Shown: positions 1 to 11,659, counted from the stretch's first letter. The stretch: 64,000 nt of DNA from an uncultured Collinsella sp. (GCA_900545665.1 UQZU01000005.1:16817-80816), one strand, 5' to 3'. Numbers and translations: made by a program. The notes: a model not told the origin generated them from the letters alone.

Positions 1-987
1 GACGATCAGGCACAGGCCAACGCCCATGTTGAAGGTCTTGCATGCCTCGTTGGGCGCGAGCTCGGCCTGGCGCGACACGTAGGTGATGACGGGCGGAACG
101 TCCCAACCCATCTCGGCGCCGTTGCGGGTGACCACGGCGTCGACGTCGTCGGCAAGCGCGCGGTTGAGGTTCTCGGTAATACCGCCGCCAGTGATGTGGG
201 CGATAGCGTGCACGTTGGCGCCACCGCGCAGCAGCTCCAGAATCGGCTTGACATAGATGCGCGTGGGGGCCAACAGGGCGTCTGCCAGCGATACGCCGCC
301 GAGTTCCTCGAGCGGACGGCTCAGCTCCTCGGCCTTAGCGGCGGCCTCGGGCGTGCCCGGCTTAATACCGTCGACGCCGATGACCTTGCGCACGAGCGAG
401 TAGCCGTTGGAGTGCACGCCGGTGGAAGGCAAGCCAAGGATCACGTCGCCGGGGCGGACGTTCGCGGGGTCGAGCATCTTGGGACGGTCGACGACGCCCA
501 CGGTAAATCCGGCAAGGTCGTAGTCGGCAGGAGCCATGACGCCGGGGTGCTCGGCCATCTCGCCGCCCACGAGCGCGCAGCCCGAGAGCTTGCAGCCGTC
601 GGCCACACCCTTGATGATCTTTGCCATGTGCTCGGCCTCGATGTGACCGATGGCAACGTAGTCCAGGAAGAACAGCGGCTCGGCGCCCGAAGCCAAAATG
701 TCGTTGACGCACATAGCAACCAGGTCCTGGCCCACCGTCTCGTGACGGTCCATAATCTGGGCGAGCACGAGCTTGGTGCCCACGCCGTCGGTACCGCTAA
801 TCAGAATCGGGTCTTCCATATCCTTAAGCGCGGCGGCCGAGAACAGACCACCGAAGCCGCCGATGCCGCCGATAACCTCGGGGCGATTGGTGTCCTTAAC
901 CATCTGCTTAATCGCGTCGACGGCACGGCCGCCCTCGGCGGTATCGACGCCGGCATCCTCATACGTCACATGCTTGCTGTCGCTCAT
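1..987 (-). CDS. purM: Phosphoribosylformylglycinamidine cyclo-ligase (AIR synthetase), 3' end cut by window edge
   Basis: This enzyme makes aminoimidazole ribotide from FGAM and ATP in de novo purine synthesis. The reading frame stays open from the ATG at 985-987 to the window edge, giving 329 codons against about 345 in the E. coli enzyme, so only the extreme C-terminus is missing. The N-terminus begins MSDSKHVTYEDAGVD and then shows AVDAIK and the glycine-rich GGIGGFGGLF, which are PurM hallmarks. An AAGGAAGG-type ribosome binding site lies upstream of the ATG. The gene follows purF on the same strand after a 157-nt gap, consistent with a purF-purM transcription unit. Family assignment is from sequence recognition and is strong. 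Confidence 0.93.
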   Translation of the reverse strand, partial: MSDSKHVTYEDAGVDTAEGGRAVDAIKQMVKDTNRPEVIGGIGGFGGLFSAAALKDMEDPILISGTDGVGTKLVLAQIMDRHETVGQDLVAMCVNDILASGAEPLFFLDYVAIGHIEAEHMAKIIKGVADGCKLSGCALVGGEMAEHPGVMAPADYDLAGFTVGVVDRPKMLDPANVRPGDVILGLPSTGVHSNGYSLVRKVIGVDGIKPGTPEAAAKAEELSRPLEELGGVSLADALLAPTRIYVKPILELLRGGANVHAIAHITGGGITENLNRALADDVDAVVTRNGAEMGWDVPPVITYVSRQAELAPNEACKTFNMGVGLCLIV

Positions 988-1144
988 CTGAGCCTTCCTT
1001 TCCCACTACCGTGGCGCCGCGCGGGCGCCAAACGGTGCTCATAGTTGCGTTCATTTCGGCGCGCGCCATAACAACGCGCGCCGCTCAATCAACAAAACAG
1101 CAGGTAAAACCTACCAAAATAAACCTATCCCCACATGGCAGGTT

Positions 1145-2815
1145 TTAGGCCTCACCGTGCTTCTCTTCCCAGCTGCGGTCGTCGTATTTCTCGACCACGG
1201 CGTCGTCATCAAAGTGCAACGGCTTGTCCAGGTTGCGGGGCTTAAAGCCCTCCATGAACTTGTCGCGGCCAAAGCTCTCGGGAATCGCCACGGGGTAGCG
1301 GCCGGTAAAGCACGCATCGCAGTAACCGCCCTTGGGCATGACCTTAAGCAGGCCCTCGACCGAAAGGAAGGCCAGCGAATCGGCGCCGATATACTCGCAA
1401 ATCTCGTCGACCGTCTTGTTGGCGCTGATAAGCTGCGACTGCACGTCGGTATCGATGCCGTAGAAGCACGGCCAGATGACCTCGGGCGAGTTGATGCGGA
1501 TGTGAATCTCCTTGGCGCCGGCGTTGCGCAGCATCTTGACGAGCTGCACCATGGTGGTGCCGCGCACGATGGAGTCGTCGATGACGACCAGGCGCTTGCC
1601 CTCGATGTTGTCGCGCAGCGGGTTGAGTTTCATACGCACGCCCATGGCGCGCAACTCCTGCGTAGGCTCGATAAACGTACGGCCCACGTAGCGGTTCTTG
1701 ATGAGGCCCTCGCCAAAGGGAATACCGCTCTCGTGCGAATACCCCTCCGCGGGCGGCAGGCCGGAGTCGGGTACGCCGATGACCAGGTCGGCCTCGACGG
1801 GCTCCTCGTGTGCCAGCTGACGACCCATGTCATAACGGCAGGCATAGACGCTCTTGCCGTTCATGATGGAGTCGGGGCGGGCAAAGTAGACCTGCTCAAA
1901 GATGCAGTTTGCGGGCTCTTCGGCTGCAGGCACGCCCTGCTCGGATACCAGACCCTCGGCGCTGATGCGCAAAATCTCGCCGGGACGAACGTCACGGACG
2001 TACTCGGCACCCACGATGTCGAGTGCGCAGGTCTCGGAAGCAACGACCCAGCCGCCGGCGCGCGTGACACGGACGGCGGAGTCGACCGTCGCGGCGCCGT
2101 CCTGCGACGGCAGCTGCGAAACGGATGCGGCATCGGCCTGGTCCAGGCCCTCGTCCACCAGCTTGCCCAGCACGAGCGGGCGAATGCCGTGTGGATCGCG
2201 GAATGCGTAGAGTGCCTGCTCGTTGATGAGCGTCATGGCGTAGCCGCCGCGCACGAGCTCCATGGTCTTGCGAATGCCCTCGCGCAGATGGCCTGTACGC
2301 TGAGTAAAGTAGCCGATAAGCTTAGTCGCGACCTCGGAATCCGAATTGGAAAGGAACGGCACGCCCAGCTCGATCAGCTGGCGGCGCAGCTCGTCGGTGT
2401 TGACGAGGGTACCGTTGTGCGCGAGCGCGATAATGACGCTGTTGATGGTAGAAAGATGCGGCTGCGAGGCTTCCCAGCTCTTGGCGCCGGCGGTGCCATA
2501 GCGCACGTGGCCCACGGCCAGCTGGCCGGAGAGCGTCGACAGGTCGGCGTTGGAGAACACGCGATCGAGCAGTCCCAGGTCTTTGCGAACCATAACCGTG
2601 CCGCCATCACCCACGGCGATTCCCGCCGATTCTTGGCCGCGATGCTGCAGTGCACGCAGGCCAAAGTACGTCAGTCGAGCCACGTCGCGATCGGGCGCCC
2701 AGACACCAAAAACGCCGCATTCCTCATGCAGCTGGTCAGAGTCCGGATCATACGTCGACATGGCGTTCACCTGTCCCGCGGCACGCTCGGCCGCGCGGAT
2801 GGTTTCTTGAGACAT
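1145..2815 (-). CDS. purF: Amidophosphoribosyltransferase
   Basis: PurF catalyses the committed step of purine synthesis, using glutamine and PRPP to make 5-phosphoribosylamine. The frame encodes 556 residues. The nucleophile Cys is in the HEECGVFG motif at residue 33, so a propeptide must be removed to expose it. The glutaminase domain (ALQHRGQESAG) is followed by the phosphoribosyltransferase domain with the PRPP loop VIDDSIVRGTTM. Two starts are plausible: the ATG at 2813-2815 has GAGGGG five bases upstream, and a second ATG at 2759-2761 has AGGTG six bases upstream and would leave a 14-residue propeptide, closer to known PurF proteins. A TATAAT hexamer at 2857-2862 may be the -10 element, without a good -35. 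Confidence 0.96.
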   Translation of the reverse strand: MSQETIRAAERAAGQVNAMSTYDPDSDQLHEECGVFGVWAPDRDVARLTYFGLRALQHRGQESAGIAVGDGGTVMVRKDLGLLDRVFSNADLSTLSGQLAVGHVRYGTAGAKSWEASQPHLSTINSVIIALAHNGTLVNTDELRRQLIELGVPFLSNSDSEVATKLIGYFTQRTGHLREGIRKTMELVRGGYAMTLINEQALYAFRDPHGIRPLVLGKLVDEGLDQADAASVSQLPSQDGAATVDSAVRVTRAGGWVVASETCALDIVGAEYVRDVRPGEILRISAEGLVSEQGVPAAEEPANCIFEQVYFARPDSIMNGKSVYACRYDMGRQLAHEEPVEADLVIGVPDSGLPPAEGYSHESGIPFGEGLIKNRYVGRTFIEPTQELRAMGVRMKLNPLRDNIEGKRLVVIDDSIVRGTTMVQLVKMLRNAGAKEIHIRINSPEVIWPCFYGIDTDVQSQLISANKTVDEICEYIGADSLAFLSVEGLLKVMPKGGYCDACFTGRYPVAIPESFGRDKFMEGFKPRNLDKPLHFDDDAVVEKYDDRSWEEKHGEA

Positions 2816-3077
2816 GGCATCCCCTCAGAGCCTCGTATTTTGGCGTTACCCGCCTTATTATACGCACGGCGCGACGCGCTCCCCCGCGCATGAGCAGCGC
2901 TTTTTAAAAGCCCACCGAGCTTATTATCCGTTTTGCGACCAAACATTTTATTGGGTAGTCCACTCTCAGGGGCAACGGCCTCGAAGACTTCCCGTGCGCC
3001 GTGTCTCGCCCGCGCTAGGGGCTACATTGTTGCAATTGGGACGTTCGTCCTGTCTTTTAGCTGGTCGTCGGCGTATC

Positions 3078-3095
3078 CTTGTAGGCTACTACAAG
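3078..3095. repeat. Short inverted repeat just upstream of the CmpB-like gene
   Basis: CTTGTAG and CTACAAG form a perfect 7-bp inverted repeat with a 4-base centre, 16 bases before the ATG at 3112. It could be an operator or a small 5' UTR hairpin in front of the ribosome binding site (GAGAAAGG). Nothing else identifies it. Confidence 0.35.
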
Positions 3096-3111
3096 ACGAG
3101 AAAGGTAGCGT

Positions 3112-4341
3112 ATGGATCGAAATCAACTCGACCCCAGTGTCCCCAGCACCACGGAGGCCAAGAAGATCCCCCTTATCATCAAGGTCTACGCAGTCCTGTG
3201 CACCCTATCTGGCGTGGGCACGCTCCCGTCAGTCGCCGTCTTTATGTGGCAGGTCATCACCGCACTCATTAACGGCAACGTCGCCGCTAAGCTCGATGAT
3301 AACACCCTGGTCGCGGTTGGCCTTATCGTCGCCGGCATTATGCTCTCGGCGGCAAGCGCGATCATCTTGATCGTCTTTGGCCTGGACCTCATCAAGGACC
3401 AGCGGCGCAATGCCGCCCGCCTGTCTTACGTCCTCATCGCATTTACCGTCGTGGAGCTTTTAGTTGACGTGATGCTCCAGGGCATCGGACCCTTCCTGCT
3501 GCGCCCCGCCGTCCAGCTTGTCATCCTCATTGCGCTGTCGGCCACCGTCGACCCCACGCTACGCCAGGAGCGCGAACTGCAGCGCCGTCTGCAAGAGATG
3601 CTCGACCGCGATGCCGCCGCCGAGGGGATGCTCGGCCGCGACGAAACCGGCGAGGGCTACATCAAGCTCAACTACTTCAACCTGTTCTGGGTATTCTTCG
3701 TCTGCAGCGTGTTAGGTCTCATTCTCGAGGAAGTCTGGCATATGGTCGTCGTCGATCCCGGCGTCTATCAGGACCGTGCCGGTATGCTATTTGGCCCCTT
3801 TAGCCCCATCTACGGATTTGGCGCGGTGCTCATGACCATGGCGCTCAACCGCTTCTATAAAAAGAATCCTCTGATCATTTTCCTGGTAAGTGCCCTGATC
3901 GGCGGCGCTTTCGAGGTGTTTGTAGGCTGGTTTATGCAGACCTCATTTGGCGTGGTGTCGTGGAGCTATTCACACATTAGGCTATTCGGCATGCCCGATC
4001 CCATCGCGGTATTGACCGGGGGACGCACATGCACGCCGTTTGCCTGCATGTGGGGCCTGGGTGGCCTCATCTGGATCAAGGTCTTGCTGCCGCGCCTGCT
4101 TAAGCTCATCAATATGATTCCATGGAAACGCCGCTACTCTGCTACCGTCATCCTGACCGCCGTCATGTTGATCGACGGCGTCATGACGTTGCAATCGCTC
4201 GACTATTGGTATCAGCGCGTCAACGGAACCGTTCGAAATATTCCCGTCGCACAGTTCTATGACAAGCATTTCGATAACGAATATATGGAGAACCGTTTTC
4301 AGAGTATGACCATGAGCCCCAAGGACGCCACACGCGTGTAG
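3112..4341 (+). CDS. Polytopic membrane protein with CmpB-type (putative ABC-transporter type IV) domain
   Basis: This 409-residue protein has two parts. The first 160 residues carry about four hydrophobic segments (for example near residues 20-50, 60-90 and 105-140). A linker rich in charged residues (RQERELQRRLQEML) follows. The C-terminal half has the pattern of the PF06541 family: LFWVFFVCSVLGLILEE, then GPFSPIYGFGAVL, SALIGGAFEVFVGWFMQ and FACMWGLGGL. Members of this family are annotated as putative ABC transporter permeases, but no ATPase gene lies beside it, so transport is unproven. It is divergent from purF and one of only three plus-strand genes left of the origin. The ATG at 3112 is preceded by GAGAAAGG. 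Confidence 0.8.
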   Translation: MDRNQLDPSVPSTTEAKKIPLIIKVYAVLCTLSGVGTLPSVAVFMWQVITALINGNVAAKLDDNTLVAVGLIVAGIMLSAASAIILIVFGLDLIKDQRRNAARLSYVLIAFTVVELLVDVMLQGIGPFLLRPAVQLVILIALSATVDPTLRQERELQRRLQEMLDRDAAAEGMLGRDETGEGYIKLNYFNLFWVFFVCSVLGLILEEVWHMVVVDPGVYQDRAGMLFGPFSPIYGFGAVLMTMALNRFYKKNPLIIFLVSALIGGAFEVFVGWFMQTSFGVVSWSYSHIRLFGMPDPIAVLTGGRTCTPFACMWGLGGLIWIKVLLPRLLKLINMIPWKRRYSATVILTAVMLIDGVMTLQSLDYWYQRVNGTVRNIPVAQFYDKHFDNEYMENRFQSMTMSPKDATRV

Positions 4342-4373
4342 CAAACGCCAGAGCAAAATAGCTCCAACACATC

Positions 4374-4414
4374 AAAGCCCGCTGGCAGATCTACATGAAC
4401 TGCCGGCGGGCTTT
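4374..4414. terminator. Hairpin between convergent genes
   Basis: AAAGCCCGC-T-GGCAG pairs with CTGCC-G-GCGGGCTTT across an 11-base loop, with a single mismatch. It lies between two convergent genes and can serve both: the stem ends in CTTT on the plus strand and in CTTT on the minus strand. Confidence 0.7.
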
Positions 4415-4447
4415 CGCTATAGACAGACTCGGATTGCCGACGAGGCC

Positions 4448-4867
4448 TTACGCCTCGCGCTCGACCTCGCTCACGCACTCGTTCTTGATGGTGCCGACGA
4501 GCGACTGCAGCGCATCGACCACATGCGGGCGAATGTCTCCGCCAATGAGCACGAGCATGATGTCGTCACCTACGGCAAGCTCGCCGCTTGCCAGCCACAC
4601 GCGCACATAGCCGATACCCGGCATCGCGCGCGTGGCCTCGATAGCAGCCTGCACCTTGCTGGCGTCGTAGCCAAACACCATGCCGCCCACCTTGTGGCCC
4701 GGCGCCACGCCATCGGTCTCGACACCGCGCGCCTCGGCCTTGGGCGTCGCGCGCACCACACCGTTATGTGTCAGATACATACCGCACGCAGGTGCCGACG
4801 AATCGGCCTTGGCCTCGCGCAGCCAAGCATCAACCGAAGGCATCATTTTGCCATTCTCGAGCATCAT
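4448..4867 (-). CDS. MoaE-like (molybdopterin synthase large subunit family) protein
   Basis: This protein has 139 residues from the first ATG, or 138 from the adjacent ATG at 4862-4864, which is better spaced from the AAGGGAG site. The C-terminal 80 residues follow the MoaE pattern: VQAAIEATRAMPGIGYVRVWLASGELAVGDDI, a hydrophobic strand, IRPHVVDALQSLVGTIKNE. MoaE joins MoaD to transfer sulfur to precursor Z in molybdenum cofactor synthesis. The first catalytic lysine appears to be present in GTIKNE, but the second (usually in an IWKKE-type motif) is replaced by CVSEVE. The usual glycine/histidine-rich loop is also altered (GGDIRPHV). No other moa gene is near. It could be a divergent MoaE or a related protein with another job. 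Confidence 0.6.
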   Translation of the reverse strand: MMLENGKMMPSVDAWLREAKADSSAPACGMYLTHNGVVRATPKAEARGVETDGVAPGHKVGGMVFGYDASKVQAAIEATRAMPGIGYVRVWLASGELAVGDDIMLVLIGGDIRPHVVDALQSLVGTIKNECVSEVEREA

Positions 4868-4931
4868 TTCTCCCTTACCGTCGTCGAGTAGCCAATTTGG
4901 AACGGGGCTTTTTTAGCTACTCTCGAACAAC

Positions 4932-5930
4932 TTATTCCTCGACCGGCGTGAGCACCATGACAGCACGCGTGTTGCTCAGCGATAACGAACGACAGGTCAC
5001 AAGCGTTACGACCTTGGTTGCCGAAGCAGCACGATCGGTGGCATCGCTCGCCACGGCAGAGGCACCGTCGAGCATCTCGGACAGGTAGTTCTTGAGCCCG
5101 TCGTCGCCCTCAAAATTGGGTATGCGCGCCTTGGCATACGTGTCCTCGACCACCTTGGTCGCCAGCGGACGCAGCTTATAGGTGGCGTCGCGCGTGATGT
5201 AATACACGTACTCTATGCTGTCGAACGTCGCCTGATCGGTCGTGTCCGAGATCACATTGAACATCGATCCGTCGTTCATGTGGTGACCATAGATCGTAGT
5301 CTGCTGATCCACCATGCCGGGCGCATTGTCCTCGTAATCCAAGAAGATAGCACCCGATGCGTTGGACGTGCCATCGAACAACGTGTTGAGGTACTTGGAG
5401 TTATCAGTAGCCTGCACTACTGGATAGTTAATGTTGGTGCCCGGTGCGTAAATCCAACCGACGACCTCGGGATTTGTCTGGGCAAGTGCATCAAAGTCGA
5501 TAATCGGCACGCCGCTGGCGTCCTTGTCGCTCACATATTGTTTTTCGATCTTTTGATACGACTCGCTCGCCTGCTTGTAGCCAATCTGGGCGTTGATAAA
5601 GATGGCGGCAGCAGCAACAATCAGGCCGATGCCGATGATGATGAGCAGAATGGGAATAATGGAGCGGCGCTTTTTGCGCGGCGGCTCGGTGTAATCCGAC
5701 GGCGCGGCATGCGATGAAGACCGGGGCGGCTTCTTAGCGTTGCTATAAGATGAAGGTCGATATGCGGCTGGCGCGTCCTGTCGACGATGCGTCGCCGGTG
5801 TCACGGGGCGCGGCGCGCGCGGCTGCTGAGGAGAGGATGTCCGACCCTGCTGTGCCGCATGGGCAGCACCCGGCTTCGACGGATCGGGAATCTGAGAAGC
5901 CTTGAATCGTTTTCCCTGATAGTCGGACAT
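4932..5930 (-). CDS. Class B sortase
   Basis: This is a 332-residue transpeptidase that would anchor or polymerise surface proteins. The start ATG at 5928-5930 has AGGAG five bases upstream; an open extension further upstream lacks such support. Residues 1-90 are a hydrophilic cytoplasmic tail rich in Pro, Ser, Arg and Gln. A membrane segment spans about residues 91-113 (IIPILLIIIGIGLIVAAAA) after the basic RKKRRS. The catalytic domain has FLDYEDN, the catalytic His in IYGHHMNDGSMF, the catalytic Cys in TLVTC and the Arg in LSNTRAVM. These TLVTC and GHHMNDG features fit class B. No sortase substrate is adjacent; the LPATG adhesin at 55.9-59.4 kb is far away. Confidence 0.9.
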   Translation of the reverse strand: MSDYQGKRFKASQIPDPSKPGAAHAAQQGRTSSPQQPRAPRPVTPATHRRQDAPAAYRPSSYSNAKKPPRSSSHAAPSDYTEPPRKKRRSIIPILLIIIGIGLIVAAAAIFINAQIGYKQASESYQKIEKQYVSDKDASGVPIIDFDALAQTNPEVVGWIYAPGTNINYPVVQATDNSKYLNTLFDGTSNASGAIFLDYEDNAPGMVDQQTTIYGHHMNDGSMFNVISDTTDQATFDSIEYVYYITRDATYKLRPLATKVVEDTYAKARIPNFEGDDGLKNYLSEMLDGASAVASDATDRAASATKVVTLVTCRSLSLSNTRAVMVLTPVEE

Positions 5931-5965
5931 GGCTCTCCTTATACTGCGGTGAAACGGCGGAACGC

Positions 5966-6430
5966 CTAGGCGTCGGCCATCTCCTGCTTCATCTTCTCGA
6001 TAACCTTGCGGTACTCGGGGTCGCAAGCGCCCAGAATCTGCGTGGCGTAGATGGCGGCGTTCTTGGCGCCGTTGATGGCCACACAGGCAACGGGCACGCC
6101 CGAAGGCATCTGCACCATCGACAGCAGCGAATCCATACCGCCCAGGTCACTCGTCTTCATAGGCACGCCGATGACCGGCAGCGGCGTAAACGCAGCCACG
6201 ACACCGCCCAGGTGAGCAGCCTTGCCGGCGGCGGCGATAATCACTTTGATACCGCGATCGGCGGCAGTCGAAGCCCACTCGTGGACCTTCGCCGGTGTGC
6301 GGTGTGCGCTCGCAATGACGAGCTCATAGGGCACACCCAGCGCCTCGAGCTCGGCGGTGCAACCTTCCATAACGCCCAGATCGGACTTGGAGCCCATGAT
6401 GATCCCGACAACCGGCTTTTGATCTGCCAT
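5966..6430 (-). CDS. purE: N5-carboxyaminoimidazole ribonucleotide mutase
   Basis: PurE converts N5-CAIR to CAIR in de novo purine synthesis. The 154-residue protein contains GIIMGSKSDLGVM, the SAHRTP motif, and GVPMKTSDLGGMDSLLSMVQMPSGVPVA, all diagnostic of class I PurE. The usual Trp after GSxSD is Leu here. The ATG at 6428-6430 is preferred because AGGAGGT sits eight bases before it; an in-frame TTG two codons upstream is only two bases from the same site. The gene precedes the sortase gene on the same strand by 35 bases, so the two may be cotranscribed although functionally unrelated. No purK is visible nearby. Confidence 0.96.
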   Translation of the reverse strand: MADQKPVVGIIMGSKSDLGVMEGCTAELEALGVPYELVIASAHRTPAKVHEWASTAADRGIKVIIAAAGKAAHLGGVVAAFTPLPVIGVPMKTSDLGGMDSLLSMVQMPSGVPVACVAINGAKNAAIYATQILGACDPEYRKVIEKMKQEMADA

Positions 6431-6525
6431 AAACAAAGACCTCCTGTTGAGAGCGGTGACGCGGCCAATCCGCGACCCTTAACTACTGAGAGTAGTATAG
6501 CTGCTCCCGTCCCTGCGGTCTTTGT

Positions 6526-6613
6526 GGCGCTTCGCGGGCGGGCCAGGCTTTATCTTCACTCCGGTTGCTTTGCAAAGTCGTTCAGATAAAGCCTGTCCCG
6601 CCCGCAAAGCACC
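6526..6613. repeat. 30-bp imperfect inverted repeat
   Basis: The arm at 6526-6555 matches the reverse complement of 6584-6613 at 27 of 30 positions, with a 28-base centre containing CTTTGCAAAG. The arms are GC-rich outside and end inward in GGCTTTATCT/AGATAAAGCC. It lies upstream of purE in the 444-base gap that follows carB on the minus strand. There is no adjacent T-run, so it is not a plain terminator; it may be a dispersed palindromic unit. Confidence 0.6.
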
Positions 6614-6659
6614 CCTCGACCTACCGGGGATTGCTATGACGTACGTTGGCTGAAATAAA

Positions 6660-6701
6660 AGTGTGGGCTCTGTCGTTCATTCGAACGACAGAGCCCACAC
6701 T
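6660..6701 (-). terminator. carAB terminator, perfect 19-bp stem
   Basis: A perfect 19-bp stem (6660-6678 with 6683-6701) closes on the four-base loop ATTC. On the minus strand it is followed by TTTATTTCA, which suits intrinsic termination of the carA-carB transcript. Confidence 0.88.
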
Positions 6702-6777
6702 CATTTTCTATTCAGCCCTAGTCATCGCGCAAAGCCCCTTCGGCAGCACACGGTGCAACCGAGTCACCGCAGACCGT

Positions 6778-6856
6778 GGCGGGAGGGGCCGAGTTTCCTC
6801 CTGAGCGACTCTGCTTGCAGCCGGAGCGAAAGGGGGAAATCTCGGCCCCTCCCGCC
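6778..6856. repeat. GC-rich hairpin immediately after carB
   Basis: GGCGGGAGGGGCCGAG at 6778-6793 is perfectly complementary to 6841-6856, and the pairing continues inward imperfectly (TTTCC, then GAGCG/CGCTC) to a small centre near CTGCTTGCAG. The element starts 19 bases past the carB stop codon and would be transcribed with it. It may protect the 3' end of the mRNA or belong to a family of large palindromes, like those at 6526-6613 and 28513-28695. Confidence 0.6.
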
Positions 6857-6874
6857 CCGGCCGGCCAGGTCACA

Positions 6875-10189
<3,315 letters not shown>

Positions 10190-10190
10190 A

Positions 10191-11630
10191 TTAGTTCTCC
10201 TCGGTCTCAGCGGTCTCGGACTCAGCAAAGTTCCAGCCAGCCAGGCGGTCCTTCGCGGTGTCGATGTCCAGGTAGTTCTCCTCGCCGTCCATGAGTCGCG
10301 TAAAGGCGGTAAAGAGATAGTGGGCATCGGTGGGGCCAGGCGAGGCCTCGGGGTGATACTGGACCGAGAAGCACGGGGCGTCGAGCAGCTGGATGCCCTC
10401 GGCGGTGCCGTCGTTGAGGTTCACATGTGTTAGGCGAATGCGGCCAAAGCGCTCGTTCATCACGACCGGCGCGATTCCGCGGCGCACCCAGACGCGCAGA
10501 TCTCCATCGGCCGCATGCTCGGTCTCGCCGCCGGAAAGCTCGGGGACAAGCTTGCCCAAGCTGGGGAACAGCAGGCCAAAGCCATGGTTTTGCGCGGTGA
10601 TCTCCACACGGCGGCTTACCAGGTTCATAACCGGCTGGTTGCCACCGCGGTGACCGAACTTAAGCTTTTCCATCTGGGCGCCGCAGGCCAGGCTGATCAT
10701 CTGGTGACCAAGACAAATACCAAAGACCGGCACCTTGCCGATCAGCTGCTGCACCTGCTCGTAGGTCTCCACCACGGCGTCGGGGTCGCCGGGGCCATTG
10801 GACAAAAAGACGCCGTCGGGATTCATGTCGAGCACCTCACTCGCGGGCGTGTCCCACGGCACGACGGTAAGGTCGCAGCCGGCGCGGACCAGCCCCTCCA
10901 GAATGCCGCGCTTCACACCGCAGTCGTAGGCGACCGCTTTGTGACGGGCAGGAGCGGCAGCCGAAAGCGCAAAGTCATGCGTGGCAGGCAGGTCGGCAGC
11001 CACAAACTCATGAGGCGCGGGGCAACTTACGGTCTTGACCAGGTTCTCGCCTACCAGCGTGGGCGCTGCGGCCAGACGCTCGGCAAGCTCGTCGACGTCG
11101 AAGATCTCGGTCGAGATAATGCCCATCTTGGAACCATTGTCGCGCAGATGGCGCACCAGAGCGCGGGTGTCGACACCCTCGATAGCGACGATGCCGTGAG
11201 CGCGCAGGTACTCCGGCACGCTAACGGCCGAGCGCCAGTTAGAAGGCGTGGCGCACATGTCGCGAACGATCATGCCGCGCATGGCCGGAGCGCTCGCAGG
11301 GCGCACGGCGTCGCCGGGGAAGGCCGACTGGACGTCGGTCTCGTCGATACCGTAGTTGCCGATCTGCGGATAGGTCATGGTTACGATTTGGCCGGCATAA
11401 CTTGGGTCGGTCATGACCTCAAAGTAGCCCTCGAGCGAGGTGTTGAAGCAGACTTCGCCGGTCGCGGTGCCCTCGGCGCCGCATGCACGTCCATAAAAAA
11501 TGGTCCCATCCTCAAGATACAGGATGCAGGGACCGCAGGTGCCCTTGCTGGTTTTGGCCAGCATACGCTGGCAAAGCTCGCTGGGCGCGAAGGTGCGGGC
11601 GGCAGCGCCCGCGGTATGGTTGTTCGCCAT
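10191..11630 (-). CDS. carA: Carbamoyl-phosphate synthase small (glutaminase) subunit
   Basis: CarA hydrolyses glutamine and channels ammonia to CarB. The 479-residue frame starts at the ATG at 11628-11630 behind AAGGAG. The N-terminal CarA domain ([41 protein letters not shown]) is preceded by about 35 extra residues. The class I glutaminase has [12 protein letters not shown], the nucleophile Cys in FGICLGHQM, and [10 protein letters not shown]. Between the GNQPVMN/NHGF motif and THVNLNDGT there is an insertion of roughly 40 residues not found in E. coli CarA. The protein is therefore about 100 residues longer than usual. The leader carries a PyrR-type hairpin abutting the ribosome binding site. 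Confidence 0.97.
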   Translation of the reverse strand: MANNHTAGAAARTFAPSELCQRMLAKTSKGTCGPCILYLEDGTIFYGRACGAEGTATGEVCFNTSLEGYFEVMTDPSYAGQIVTMTYPQIGNYGIDETDVQSAFPGDAVRPASAPAMRGMIVRDMCATPSNWRSAVSVPEYLRAHGIVAIEGVDTRALVRHLRDNGSKMGIISTEIFDVDELAERLAAAPTLVGENLVKTVSCPAPHEFVAADLPATHDFALSAAAPARHKAVAYDCGVKRGILEGLVRAGCDLTVVPWDTPASEVLDMNPDGVFLSNGPGDPDAVVETYEQVQQLIGKVPVFGICLGHQMISLACGAQMEKLKFGHRGGNQPVMNLVSRRVEITAQNHGFGLLFPSLGKLVPELSGGETEHAADGDLRVWVRRGIAPVVMNERFGRIRLTHVNLNDGTAEGIQLLDAPCFSVQYHPEASPGPTDAHYLFTAFTRLMDGEENYLDIDTAKDRLAGWNFAESETAETEEN

Positions 11631-11641
11631 AATTCTCCTTC

Positions 11642-11659
11642 CCGGTCTCACAGGACCGG
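11642..11659 (-). promoter_or_regulatory. PyrR-type RNA hairpin in the carA leader
   Basis: In the carA transcript CCGGTC and GACCGG form a 6-bp stem around the hexaloop CUGUGA. The loop fits the CNGNGA consensus of PyrR-binding RNA, and the flanks (GUCC, GAGAC) fit the surrounding RUCCNGNGAGRY pattern. The stem ends one base before the AAGGAG ribosome binding site, so PyrR-UMP binding would block translation, as is known for the mycobacterial pyr leader. PyrR itself is not encoded in the window; the role is inferred. Confidence 0.7.

Noticed and set aside
988..1144. Terminator between purF and purM
   Set aside because: AAAACCTGCC and GGTAGGTTTT can pair nearly perfectly, but the loop is long and no clear T-run follows, so read-through into purM is likely.
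2816..3111. Purine riboswitch or PurR box upstream of purF
   Set aside because: No conserved riboswitch core or paired purine-box palindrome is seen; only a TATAAT hexamer without a -35.
4886..4922. GAGTAGC/GCTACTC inverted repeat between the sortase and MoaE-like genes
   Set aside because: Only seven pairs with a 23-base loop; not distinguishable from chance.
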